From: Acidithiobacillus marinus
GTDB lineage: Bacteria; Pseudomonadota; Gammaproteobacteria; Acidithiobacillales; Acidithiobacillaceae
Assembly: GCF_002847505.1 (NCBI RefSeq)
Contig: NZ_MXAV01000007.1
Coordinates: forward strand, 1 to 64,000
Length of the DNA: 64,000 nucleotides
Direction of reading: 5' to 3'
Made by a program: the position numbers and the translations under genes. The notes beneath the pieces are model-generated. The model was not told the origin of the DNA and made no database searches. It saw nothing but the letters and a program-made list of their open reading frames with translations. Below are positions 41,698 to 48,805 of the stretch, piece by piece. Every line of letters begins with the position of its first letter. Within the stretch, counting starts at the first letter, position 1.

Positions 41698-41822
41698 CAG
41701 CAATCTCCTTTCCCGACAATCAGGTACCCGATAAACTCAAACCCAAACCAATCTAAGACAACCAAGGCTAAGAGAATCCTCTGAAATATTTTCAGCTTTT
41801 GCATCCAAACTTTCAAACACAT
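41697..41822 (-). CDS. Tiny membrane peptide (41 aa)
   Basis: GAGGAGG precedes ATG 41822, 2 nt behind the upstream gene's stop. Basic start (MCLKVWMQKLKIFQR) followed by a hydrophobic helix (ILLALVVLDWFGFEFIGYLIV). First of three coupled membrane peptides. Confidence 0.48.
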   Translation of the reverse strand: MCLKVWMQKLKIFQRILLALVVLDWFGFEFIGYLIVGKGDC

Positions 41823-41824
41823 AT

Positions 41825-42352
41825 TCACACCTCCTCAAGCCCGGCAATCTGCCGTAACCGCGCTTCAATCTCCCACAACACAGCATCCGCAATGGATTTC
41901 TGTTGCCTCTCTGGAAACGAGACAAAAGCCCCGATCCGGGTAATGCCCCCAATCCGGAAAATCCGCATCACTTCCCGGAAGTCCCGTTCAGCGGCATCCA
42001 GCGCATCATCGGTGACGATTCGCCCACAAGCCACGTTCTGATAGACCCAGATGCCGGGTATCCCGTCGAGATGGCCCTTGGTTTCTTCGGTGAGCCGGTA
42101 CATATCACCGATCTTATCCCGCGCTCCTGACTTCAGACGCTGAAGATTGTCGCGGAAGACACGGGCCTTGTACTGATTCACCCAGCGCAGGTACTCGTCT
42201 TCGGTCTTGTACTCGTAATACTCGGCGGATTCTCGGTCATAGGGGATACCCAGGGTTTCAAGCTCGTACAGACGAACATCATCGTCCAGGCCGGGAACAT
42301 GCTGGACGGCCCAAAGGGGAAAACGCACTTCACCAAAAAAATGATCAGACAT
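41825..42352 (-). CDS. Hypothetical protein (175 aa)
   Basis: ATG 42352 directly behind leader I. The product (MSDHFFGEVRFPLWAVQHVPGLDDDVRLYELETLGIPYDRESAEYYEY...) is soluble, helical and charged. No family recognised. First gene of a four-gene cassette ending at the terminator 41473. Confidence 0.58.
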   Translation of the reverse strand: MSDHFFGEVRFPLWAVQHVPGLDDDVRLYELETLGIPYDRESAEYYEYKTEDEYLRWVNQYKARVFRDNLQRLKSGARDKIGDMYRLTEETKGHLDGIPGIWVYQNVACGRIVTDDALDAAERDFREVMRIFRIGGITRIGAFVSFPERQQKSIADAVLWEIEARLRQIAGLEEV

Positions 42353-42430
42353 AACACTCTCCTTGAGAAAAAAAACCGAACCCCATGTTCGGATGAATAC
42401 CGAAAGAGAGAGTCCGGACAGGAAATATGG
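42353..42430 (-). promoter_or_regulatory. Cassette leader I: core plus RBS hairpin
   Basis: Core variant CCATATTTCCTGTC (42417-42430). ACTCTC pairs with GAGAGT around a loop holding TTCGGTATTCATCCGAA and a second TTCGG; AAGGAG is at the stem base. Confidence 0.75.
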
Positions 42431-42441
42431 GATCAGCACCC

Positions 42442-42472
42442 AAAGAAAAACCCCAAAGCCGAAGCAGTGGGG
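42442..42472 (-). terminator. Cassette terminator
   Basis: Minus-strand copy of the GCTTCGGC-loop hairpin with T-rich tail. Confidence 0.88.
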
Positions 42473-42499
42473 TGAGGGTGAAATATCAGGAAGTTAGCC

Positions 42500-42742
42500 T
42501 TAAACTTCGCTCGGTTTCTTGGGATTTTCCGCAGATCTTATGCCATCCAAGGCGGCGATAATATCGTCGGTGTATCCGATAATTCCTTGCCATGACAAAT
42601 ACTTATTGAATGCTGTACGGACATCCATCTTACCTATTTCATCCAGATAGGCTTGAATATCGCTTTCCCCATCCGGCTCATAACCCATGTTCCGCATAAT
42701 GTCAGTCAACACTTCGTCAGGTATTTCATTTACATCCATCAT
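42500..42742 (-). CDS. Small acidic protein (80 aa)
   Basis: GAGGAGG before the ATG, which overlaps the upstream stop (ATGATG). Acidic and helical (MMDVNEIPDEVLTDIMRNMGY...). Second gene of cassette J. Unknown function. Confidence 0.5.
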   Translation of the reverse strand: MMDVNEIPDEVLTDIMRNMGYEPDGESDIQAYLDEIGKMDVRTAFNKYLSWQGIIGYTDDIIAALDGIRSAENPKKPSEV

Positions 42743-42969
42743 CGTAACACCTCCTCGATCTGGAACATCTGTTGGGCAAACGAAGATTCTACAATGGGCG
42801 TTTCTCGCCACAGCAACACATCATCCCCATCGGGATCCTGAACGGGTATGACATCCGAACCTTCACAGTCGTAATCAGCGATGACTGCCTGTAGCCCCGC
42901 TTTCTGGGCCTCATCATCGAGATAGACCGCGTTGACCAAACCGCCGGAAAGGCTAACCAATACTTTCAT
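42739..42969 (-). CDS. Small hypothetical protein (76 aa)
   Basis: ATG 42969 lies behind leader J. MKVLVSLSGGLVNAVYLDDEAQKAGLQAVIADYDCEGSD is a small alpha/beta protein; acidic C-terminus. No family recognised; coupled to the following acidic protein. Confidence 0.52.
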   Translation of the reverse strand: MKVLVSLSGGLVNAVYLDDEAQKAGLQAVIADYDCEGSDVIPVQDPDGDDVLLWRETPIVESSFAQQMFQIEEVLR

Positions 42970-43024
42970 AAGAACCTCCATTTTGAGTGAATACCAAACC
43001 TCAAAGGCCAGACAGAAAGTATGG
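42970..43024 (-). promoter_or_regulatory. Cassette leader J: core plus hairpin
   Basis: Core CCATACTTTCTGTC (43011-43024). Stem TTTGAG / CTCAAA with loop GTTTGGTATTCA; GGAGG follows just after the stem. Confidence 0.72.
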
Positions 43025-43045
43025 GAAGCACGCGGCAGGCAAGGG

Positions 43046-43072
43046 AAAACCCTCAAGCCGAAGCGTGAGGGT
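43046..43072 (-). terminator. Cassette terminator
   Basis: CCCTCACGCTTCGGCTTGAGGG type hairpin on the minus strand. Confidence 0.86.
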
Positions 43073-43086
43073 GGGGGCGGATAGAT

Positions 43087-43884
43087 CTATGCCGCAATGG
43101 AGCAGCGATTTTGAATGGCCTCGGTTAAGAGGACCAACTCTTCCCCAAAAAAGTGGGCCGATACCCATTCTTGAGCGGCATCCAATCTGGAAATGTCCGC
43201 CTTTTGTATCCGATCCAGCGCCTTGATGAACAAAGGGCTTGGTTCTGGATCATGCTGGTCAGCGCAAATCCTGCCGAGCTTCTCCGCCAATTCCCAGAAA
43301 TACTGGTTCTTCGCGGATTGCCGGGCAGCCTTGAGTGCCTTGGCATCCTTGATACCGGCAGACTTCATGGCTTCGCCGGCAGCTTTGGCTGCTTCCTGGG
43401 CCTTTTTGAAGTGGGAAGCGCCTTTCACCTCCGTGCCCTGGACCTTCACAGAGGCCGTGTGGTTTATAAACTTCCGACCATTCCGTTCTTCTTCAGTGGG
43501 GAAAGCGGAGATGACGATCTCGGTACCTAATCCCATATCAGCAATAACGGTTTCCAGCTTGGGCAAGAGCCTTTGGCAAAACTCCGTATCCACTTCCAGG
43601 GAAATAATATCTTTCCCCAGAACGATGCGTGCTTTCTGGTAGGTATTACCAGAGCCGTCCACATTTTCCTTTGTGGAAAATCCCATCAGAGGGCCGGACA
43701 GCTTTGTTACGAAACCAGCCCCGTGCTTTTTGAAGATGGCACGGGTGGCCTTGCACTTTTCTTCGGAATACCCCTGTTTCCAGGCGGACTCTCCGATCTC
43801 ATGGCGAGCCTCGAATAGCGCCGCCTCGACGTTGGCGTCTTTGAGGGTGATAAAACCACTAACAACAGTATTGTGCGTTTTCAT
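43087..43884 (-). CDS. Hypothetical protein (265 aa)
   Basis: ATG 43884 behind leader K. MKTHNTVVSGFITLKDANVEAALFEARHEIGESAWKQGYSEEKCKATRAIF, then a beta-rich middle and a lysine/alanine-rich helix (FKKAQEAAKAAGEAMKSAGIKDAKALKAARQSAKN). Its C-terminal segment (AAQEWVSAHFFGEELVLLTEAIQ) resembles the end of the Erf protein of the same element (FAEQWCRINFAGDDLKALEKAI), hinting at a shared C-terminal domain. Possible nucleic-acid binding partner; unproven. Confidence 0.5.
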   Translation of the reverse strand: MKTHNTVVSGFITLKDANVEAALFEARHEIGESAWKQGYSEEKCKATRAIFKKHGAGFVTKLSGPLMGFSTKENVDGSGNTYQKARIVLGKDIISLEVDTEFCQRLLPKLETVIADMGLGTEIVISAFPTEEERNGRKFINHTASVKVQGTEVKGASHFKKAQEAAKAAGEAMKSAGIKDAKALKAARQSAKNQYFWELAEKLGRICADQHDPEPSPLFIKALDRIQKADISRLDAAQEWVSAHFFGEELVLLTEAIQNRCSIAA

Positions 43885-43945
43885 AAATAAATCTCCTTGT
43901 GTTGGGATGAAATTCCAAACACAAGGGGGGTGACAGAAAGTATGG
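43885..43945 (-). promoter_or_regulatory. Cassette leader K: core plus RBS hairpin
   Basis: Core at 43932-43945. The 12-nt arms CCTTGTGTTTGG / CCCAACACAAGG enclose a GGAATTTCAT-type loop; nearly identical to leader A although the genes are unrelated. Confidence 0.82.
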
Positions 43946-44197
43946 GAGCTCATTATCCACTTGCATTCTATCGCTGCATTGCGTACTTTGAAACGGAGAC
44001 CAAAGGGCATCCCCACACGAGGATGTGATCTCCTTCCCTGCCTTGGGGTTTTTTCTCAAATCTTTGGTCGGTGCAAGGCCGGCAATGTTCCGGGTTCTGT
44101 TGCAAGGAAGTTGCTGTAATTGAATACCCCTTACTGTTTGAGGGCAGCAGACGCCAGCCCAGGTGTGAACAGAGGGCATTTTCTTTGTCTGCAGGGC
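43946..44197. other. Gene-poor stretch with decayed leader
   Basis: About 250 bp without a credible gene. On the minus strand, 44103-44142 reads GGGGTATTCAATTACAGC...CCTTGC, resembling the hairpin of leader N without its core. This suggests a cassette that has been lost or has decayed. Confidence 0.35.
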
Positions 44198-44229
44198 AAA
44201 GAAAAACCCCAGAGCCGAAGCTATGGGGT
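44198..44229 (-). terminator. Cassette terminator
   Basis: CCCCATAGCTTCGGCTCTGGGG type hairpin on the minus strand after hicB. Confidence 0.87.
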
Positions 44230-44237
44230 GGGGATGG

Positions 44238-44447
44238 TCAGGCTGCAGAAACTGCTACTTCGGAGACAGGCTTTTTCTCACCCGAATAACACAAATCCCA
44301 GGCTATTCTCAGTTCTGTTATAGCTTCTTCTGGAGAGTGTCCGCCAGCAGAGATGAAAGCATCGGGAACATCAACAAGCATAGCTTCCCACTGTTGAGTA
44401 TCATGATCGAACCACAGCCGCACGGCGAATCCGTTAAATTCATCCAT
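44238..44447 (-). CDS. hicB: HicB-like antitoxin
   Basis: 69 residues from ATG 44447, overlapping the hicA stop (TAATG). FAVRLWFDHDTQQWEAMLVDVPDAFISAGGHSPEEAITELRIAWDLC has the strand-strand-helix HicB fold (degenerate RNase H). There is no separate DNA-binding domain at the C-terminus, so it is a short form. It neutralises HicA and helps keep the element. Confidence 0.75.
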   Translation of the reverse strand: MDEFNGFAVRLWFDHDTQQWEAMLVDVPDAFISAGGHSPEEAITELRIAWDLCYSGEKKPVSEVAVSAA

Positions 44448-44680
44448 TACAACACCTCCTTGTCCAACGATTTCAGGAACAGACGAACCTGGTATCTTTT
44501 CGCTTTTCCCTTCGAGTCCTGAATCATCAAGCGCGTTCCAGCAGGCGATACCCATTTTGCATGGCTACCTTCATGGCCAGAGTAGCGCCATCCTTGCTGA
44601 GTGAGCAAGGTTTGGAACTCGCTATAGGAAAGTTCTGCCCCCATCTGGGCTTTTGCCAACAACTTTTCACGTTTATTCAT
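44447..44680 (-). CDS. hicA: HicA-like toxin
   Basis: 77 residues. LSYSEFQTLLTQQGWRYSGHEGSHAKWVSPAGTRLMI is the HicA double-stranded-RNA-binding-like fold, with the active-site His in G-S-H. HicA is an mRNA interferase. It is unusual in being placed in a cassette with a controlled leader. Confidence 0.78.
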   Translation of the reverse strand: MNKREKLLAKAQMGAELSYSEFQTLLTQQGWRYSGHEGSHAKWVSPAGTRLMIQDSKGKAKRYQVRLFLKSLDKEVL

Positions 44681-44736
44681 GGTGTTCCCTTATTGCGATC
44701 TATTACCGGCAGGGTTAGGCAGGACAGAAAATATGG
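44681..44736 (-). promoter_or_regulatory. Cassette leader L (weak hairpin)
   Basis: Core variant CCATATTTTCTGTC (44723-44736). The loop-like CCGGTAATAG is present, but the stem (CCCT / AGGG) is short; AAGGGA precedes hicA. Confidence 0.62.
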
Positions 44737-44749
44737 GAACGCACACGAA

Positions 44750-44778
44750 GAAAAACCCCAGAGCCGAAGCAATGGGGT
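44750..44778 (-). terminator. Cassette terminator
   Basis: CCCCATTGCTTCGGCTCTGGGG type hairpin with TTTTTCTT on the minus strand. Confidence 0.87.
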
Positions 44779-44786
44779 GGGGGTGG

Positions 44787-44972
44787 TTAATGCTTCTTAT
44801 GAAGCTTGAATTTTTCAGGATGGCGCAGGTATAAAGAGAATACCCACGCGATAATTAACCCTGATCCGCCTGCTGCCACATAGCCTATGTCGGCTGTGGT
44901 CCCAAAAAACACGGCAACGATCATAAAGATCAAAATGCCGTTTCCAATGAGATTGCTGATAAAGTCTTCCAT
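44787..44972 (-). CDS. Small membrane protein (61 aa)
   Basis: AAGGAG before ATG 44972. Two hydrophobic helices (GILIFMIVAVFFGTTA and GLIIAWVFSLYL) and a basic His/Lys-rich tail (EKFKLHKKH). Second gene of cassette M. Confidence 0.55.
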   Translation of the reverse strand: MEDFISNLIGNGILIFMIVAVFFGTTADIGYVAAGGSGLIIAWVFSLYLRHPEKFKLHKKH

Positions 44973-44983
44973 AACGATCTCCT

Positions 44984-45145
44984 TTAGCTGCTGAGGCGGT
45001 CGAGAATTGCCAATGCAATGGCAATAACGGTCAGAACAGCGGTCGCAGTGATGGAAACTGGATCGGCGGAACCGGTCAGTGCCATTTTAGCAAGACCGGC
45101 AATAGAAGCATAGGCGGAACGCTCCGCCATTTTTTTGAAATTCAT
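44984..45145 (-). CDS. Small membrane protein (53 aa)
   Basis: ATG 45145 follows leader M. Basic N-terminus (MNFKKMAERSAYASIAGLAK) and a hydrophobic second half (SITATAVLTVIAIALAILDRL). No family recognised. Confidence 0.55.
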   Translation of the reverse strand: MNFKKMAERSAYASIAGLAKMALTGSADPVSITATAVLTVIAIALAILDRLSS

Positions 45146-45213
45146 GGCCTGTCTCCTTTTTTGCCGATTGATTTCCTGATTACCGGAAAGGAGAGATTGG
45201 ACAGAAAGTATGG
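45146..45213 (-). promoter_or_regulatory. Cassette leader M: core plus RBS hairpin
   Basis: Core CCATACTTTCTGTC (45200-45213). Stem TCTCCTTT / AAAGGAGA with CCGGTAATC in the loop; the Shine-Dalgarno is in the stem. Confidence 0.8.
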
Positions 45214-45230
45214 AATGGCAGACGGCACCC

Positions 45231-45262
45231 GAAGAAAAACCCTCAAGCCTGAGCGTGAGGGT
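45231..45262 (-). terminator. Cassette terminator
   Basis: CCCTCACGCTCAGGCTTGAGGG hairpin (loop GCTCAGGC, a variant of GCTTCGGC) with TTTTTCTT. Confidence 0.85.
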
Positions 45263-45272
45263 GGGTATTAGT

Positions 45273-45875
45273 TTACATGACTCCCATTTCCTGAAGGGAT
45301 GTAGCGGTGTTACCACCAACGACCAGATGATCCAGCAGGCGAATCTCCACCAACGACAAAGCCTCTTTTATATGCTTTGTTATTTGAATATCGGCCCGAC
45401 TAGGTTCTGGTAAACCGCTAGGATGATTATGGCAAATCAGTGCGGCCCCAGCATTGATGGCCAAACCAGATTTGACAATCTCTCTTGTGTAAACAGATGA
45501 CTGGTTTATTGTTCCGTGGAATAGCTCCTCGAATGCCAGCACCCTATGCCGATTATCCAGCCAAAGAATGGCGAAAACCTCTCGTTCCAAATGGGCAAGA
45601 CGGGTACACAAAAACCCTCTCACGGCCTCCGGGGAATTCATAACCAGATCTTCCTCAGTAGATAACCTCTCAGCGAAGCAACGAGCCATTAGCTCCTTGC
45701 TTGCGGCCAACTGTTCAATAACATTGTAAGGTGCGATCTCCTCAGCCAGATCATTGTGTCGCGGCCTGGAATAGCCAAAGACTTCGCTCAACGGTCTATT
45801 TGCGAGGCTTTTCGCCATTCTTTTCCCGACAACGCAGCTTAACAACACCTCATTGCTTACATTTTCCACGTCCAT
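45273..45875 (-). CDS. radC: RadC-family JAMM/MPN domain protein
   Basis: 200 residues. The C-terminal JAB1/MPN+ motif is complete: EELFHGTINQSSVYTREIVKSGLAINAGAALICHNHPSGLPEPSRADIQIT (upstream Glu, H-N-H-P-S-G, then Asp). RadC-like proteins of mobile elements are putative metal-dependent proteases or hydrolases of unclear role. Single-gene cassette with leader N and terminator. Confidence 0.9.
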   Translation of the reverse strand: MDVENVSNEVLLSCVVGKRMAKSLANRPLSEVFGYSRPRHNDLAEEIAPYNVIEQLAASKELMARCFAERLSTEEDLVMNSPEAVRGFLCTRLAHLEREVFAILWLDNRHRVLAFEELFHGTINQSSVYTREIVKSGLAINAGAALICHNHPSGLPEPSRADIQITKHIKEALSLVEIRLLDHLVVGGNTATSLQEMGVM

Positions 45876-45932
45876 GACACTCTCCTTGCGATGATTGAAT
45901 ACCGCAAGGGAAAGGCAGGACAGAAAATATGG
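45876..45932 (-). promoter_or_regulatory. Cassette leader N: core plus RBS hairpin
   Basis: Core variant CCATATTTTCTGTC (45919-45932). Perfect 7-bp stem CCTTGCG / CGCAAGG with loop GTATTCAATCAT; AAGGAG is in the right arm. Confidence 0.82.
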
Positions 45933-45942
45933 GAACGCACAC

Positions 45943-45973
45943 GAAAAAAACCCCAGAGCCGAAGCTGTGGGGT
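45943..45973 (-). terminator. Cassette terminator
   Basis: CCCCACAGCTTCGGCTCTGGGG type hairpin on the minus strand. Confidence 0.87.
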
Positions 45974-46000
45974 AGGGGAAAAATAGAAGCCTGCTACAGA

Positions 46001-47602
46001 TCAGACAAAAGACCGGAAAGCTCCGATCATGGCTTTCGCCGTATCCGCCAGTTCGCCGTGAGAAACACGGTCCTTGGCAAAATAAAAACCCGCCAAAGCT
46101 CCGATCAGAACATACCGAACTTCGATACCCTGACGCATCAACTCGGCATCCAGCGCGGATGTGTCTGACTCGTTCGCACCGCCGTCCGTCAGAACCAGCA
46201 AGAGCTTGCGGTCTGTTTCTGTTTCACAGACAAGCTGCTTACCCGCTTCGGACATCCCCAAAGGGAGATCCGTATAGCCGCCGGGAAACAGTTCCCAGGG
46301 ATCCCTGGGTGACATAGGGGCTGAAGAATATCCCCGTCCCTGGTAGTAAACATCATCGAACCACGATGCAGACCAGTCGATGCCCAGCGATGCAAACAAG
46401 CGGACCAGTGCCAATGCGCCGGCAGCCGCCCAGTAGCTGCTATGTTCGACATTCATAACATCCCCCATGCTGCCACTGTTATCCAGCAGCAGATGCACGG
46501 TCATGGACCGCGAATCGCCTTCCACACGGGTTCGGAAAACCCTCCCGGTGGTATGTGCCGCGTACAGACTGCTGGAAACCACTCCAGACGTGCCCGTGCG
46601 CGTGACCCATTCCTCTTCCTGCGCTCTGGCCCAGAGTTTGGCTTCCAGAGGACCACAGATCTTCCGGTAGATCCGCTGGGACTCCACCTGGGCAGGGTTC
46701 AGACGGTCAGCATCATTCCCATGCTCCTTCAGAGGCTGACTGAGGGCTGGTTCGGGGGGCATATCTGAAACCTGTTTCCGCTTTACCGGCACCATCTCCG
46801 CCAGATCTACCTGATCCAGATCATCCTCTCCGGAAGCGGCAGCCTCTTTCGCGGCTTTCTGGCGGGAGTCCAGTTCGGAATCATCGGAATCAGACGAGTC
46901 ATCCGAACCTGCATCCTCTCCGGAATCCGAAGAAGAACCAGATTCCTGATCCGGATCCTCTTCCTGATCCTCACCAGCCAGCAGCGCACAGATTTGATCT
47001 GCCGCGAGCCAGCAGGCTTCCGGACCAGAAGCCACGACCGCGTTATCGGCGATACCCAACATCTGCCACCACAAACGCTTGCCAAAGGTCTTGATCGCCT
47101 TTTTCTCCCAGGTCTGGGCAATGTTGTCCAGATCGTGTTGCTCCAGAAAGCCCGCCCGGTAGTGGAACAGCAGGCCGAACAGAACCAGGTTGCCAGGCTT
47201 AGTGTTCCGCCGGGGGTTTCTGAACCAGCCCTCACGAATGGCAAAGGCCACCAGAGTGTCCAGAAACTTCCGGGAACCGGGGTACTGCCTGAATCCCCGA
47301 TGTTCAATCCGGGCGTCTTCCAGGGCGTTCTGGATGCGCTTTTTGAGGGGGGTGTAGTCGATTCCTGCGGGGGGTCTCCCATCGAGCCGACCGCCGAGAT
47401 AGGTATGGCGAATGTGGAAGCTCTCATGACAGACGAGCCCCAGGGTGACATCCGCTCGCTCTTCATCTGCCAGAATCGGCAGGACAGGCAGGACCACTTT
47501 CTTGCCGTTGGTGTATGCCGTGGATGCCTTGGGATCCACGGTAACTGATATACCGCCCAGGCTCTTGCCCAGAGCGGCGGCGACTATTTGCAATGCTTTC
47601 AT
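46001..47602 (-). CDS. CobT-like von Willebrand A protein with HExxH-like motif
   Basis: 533 residues from ATG 47602. The N-terminal half has a zinc-peptidase-like CHESFHIRHT (H-E-x-x-H) and a DARIEHRGFRQYPGSRKF motif. A very acidic Ser/Asp/Glu linker (about 215-255) leads to a C-terminal VWA domain with MIDAS VHLLLDNSGSMG and LVLTDGGANES. The layout matches CobT/vWA proteins that usually partner a MoxR-type AAA ATPase, which is not seen here. Probably a chaperone or remodelling factor. Single-gene cassette with leader O. Confidence 0.75.
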   Translation of the reverse strand: MKALQIVAAALGKSLGGISVTVDPKASTAYTNGKKVVLPVLPILADEERADVTLGLVCHESFHIRHTYLGGRLDGRPPAGIDYTPLKKRIQNALEDARIEHRGFRQYPGSRKFLDTLVAFAIREGWFRNPRRNTKPGNLVLFGLLFHYRAGFLEQHDLDNIAQTWEKKAIKTFGKRLWWQMLGIADNAVVASGPEACWLAADQICALLAGEDQEEDPDQESGSSSDSGEDAGSDDSSDSDDSELDSRQKAAKEAAASGEDDLDQVDLAEMVPVKRKQVSDMPPEPALSQPLKEHGNDADRLNPAQVESQRIYRKICGPLEAKLWARAQEEEWVTRTGTSGVVSSSLYAAHTTGRVFRTRVEGDSRSMTVHLLLDNSGSMGDVMNVEHSSYWAAAGALALVRLFASLGIDWSASWFDDVYYQGRGYSSAPMSPRDPWELFPGGYTDLPLGMSEAGKQLVCETETDRKLLLVLTDGGANESDTSALDAELMRQGIEVRYVLIGALAGFYFAKDRVSHGELADTAKAMIGAFRSFV

Positions 47603-47658
47603 GTAAATCTCCATGTTTGAGCGAATACCAAAACTCAAAGGCCGGACAGAAAGTGTGG
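47603..47658 (-). promoter_or_regulatory. Cassette leader O: core plus hairpin
   Basis: Core variant CCACACTTTCTGTC (47645-47658). Stem TTTGAG / CTCAAA with loop TTTTGGTATTCG; GGAG follows the stem. Right-most copy. Confidence 0.72.
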
Positions 47659-47885
47659 GTTGGCAGGACATGGGCTTTTGGAGAAACCCAAAAGAGCAGG
47701 GAAGCCGACAGGACAAGAGGGGATAGGGCACGAAAGGTATCCGGCTTCCTTTGCAGTCTTTGTTATATTTGCTATTAAATGAGTTCCTTTTTGGGGTGGC
47801 ATTTATTTTTGCAATGAAAACAGGTGATTACAATCAAAAAATGGGCTTCTCTACCGGAAGTTGGTTGCGCTTTGGTTTCTGGCGA

Positions 47886-48065
47886 GTAAGGAGAAGGTGG
47901 GCGCAGCGTGCGCACGGTCAGCAAAGCTATCAAAAATCTCGAAGCTGCCGGATACATCGTCCGGCAAGTGCGGCGCAAGGCGCATGGCCGCTATCGTGGT
48001 GTCACCCACACCTATTTCACCCCGCTGGTGGCCGAACTGGTACAGATGCCGTACTACCCCGATTA
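47886..48065 (+). pseudogene. Remnant of a winged-helix replication/regulatory protein
   Basis: One frame reads GRSVRTVSKAIKNLEAAGYIV and QVRRKAHGRYRGVTHTYFTPL, a typical recognition-helix and wing of plasmid or phage replication regulators. The preceding residues of that domain (WFLASKEKVG) are in a different frame, so the gene is frameshifted and truncated. It lies just inside the ICE border. Confidence 0.5.
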
Positions 48066-48312
48066 ATTGACGTTCCTCTCGCGCTTCTGGGTAAAGAATC
48101 CGGATTTGTTTTATGTAGTATTCGATGCAGAAAAGTTCAGCGACAGATAAGGGGGCGGAACGGGCGCTTTCCAGGCAGGAGGTGTGCATATTATCTGGAA
48201 ACAGATTTGTATCTTATTGATATTAAATGACGCGATTTGTGTTTTACTGTTGTATCCGGAAGTAAAATAGTTTTTTATAAAGAAAGCGTTAGGATGTTAG
48301 GGCGCAAATAAA
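48066..48312. other. AT-rich ICE border segment
   Basis: About 250 bp without a convincing gene, markedly AT-rich (e.g. around 48230-48290), between the regulator remnant and the att repeat. It could contain integrase arm sites, but no repeats were identified. Confidence 0.3.
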
Positions 48313-48357
<45 letters not shown>

Positions 48358-48465
48358 TTTATCTATATTTTTCATTGTGTTGCATATTTTATGCAGGCAT
48401 CAAAAAAGTTGTTTGGTAAACTTTTGGCAAGCCATTAGTGATGGCCCGACAGTATCGGTCACAAT

Positions 48466-48582
48466 TCACGGTTCTTGGTGTTTGTCCAGATAGTGCCTAG
48501 TCATCTTCCCGGTAGAATGCCCCAAGAGCTTCAGGCTGCCCCACCACTTTCGTCCGAAGAACGCATCACAGCCAAAGCGTTC
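48466..48582 (-). pseudogene. Tyrosine recombinase C-terminal remnant
   Basis: About 38 codons ending in TGA: FGRKWWGSLKLLGHSTGKM and TRHYLDKHQEP. LGHSTGKMT-x-x-Y is the last conserved block of phage/ICE integrases. The remainder of the gene is missing, so this is a relic of an earlier element integrated at the same tRNA. Confidence 0.65.
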
Positions 48583-48805
48583 TAATGGGATACTTTCCAA
48601 TGGCCGGATCAGGGGTGACCAATGTAAGTCCACGTTCGATGGCCTGGCAAATCAGCATGCGATCGAAAGGATCCCGATGAATCGGCGGTAGTTGCGGAAG
48701 ATGACGAAGGTCGGTATCGGACAGTGCTATGCGCCGAAAGTCCGATGCGTCGATCTGGAAGAGCAGATAGTCAAAAACCGAATCGGATCCGCTCTCAATG
48801 ATCAA
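48566..48805 (-). pseudogene. vapC: N-terminally truncated VapC (PIN) toxin
   Basis: Only the last part of a PIN domain is present: FRRIALSDTDLRHLPQLPPIH, RDPFDRMLICQAIERG, LTLVTPDPAIGKYPI. A normal VapC is about 125-130 residues with a catalytic Asp near residue 5; this ORF has 79 codons and starts MIIESGSDSVFDY, lacking that part. The start still overlaps the antitoxin stop (ATGA), so an internal deletion removed the first half. Probably inactive. Confidence 0.7.

Noticed and set aside
22262-47658. CRISPR or integron attC array for the repeated leaders
   Set aside because: Spacing is one gene per copy, both orientations occur, and there is no CRISPR spacer pattern. No integron-type core (GTTRRRY) at the boundaries was seen, so a classical integron is not supported.
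47751-48230. A 159-codon ORF near the ICE end
   Set aside because: Composition unlike neighbours; a better explanation is a frameshifted winged-helix remnant in another frame.
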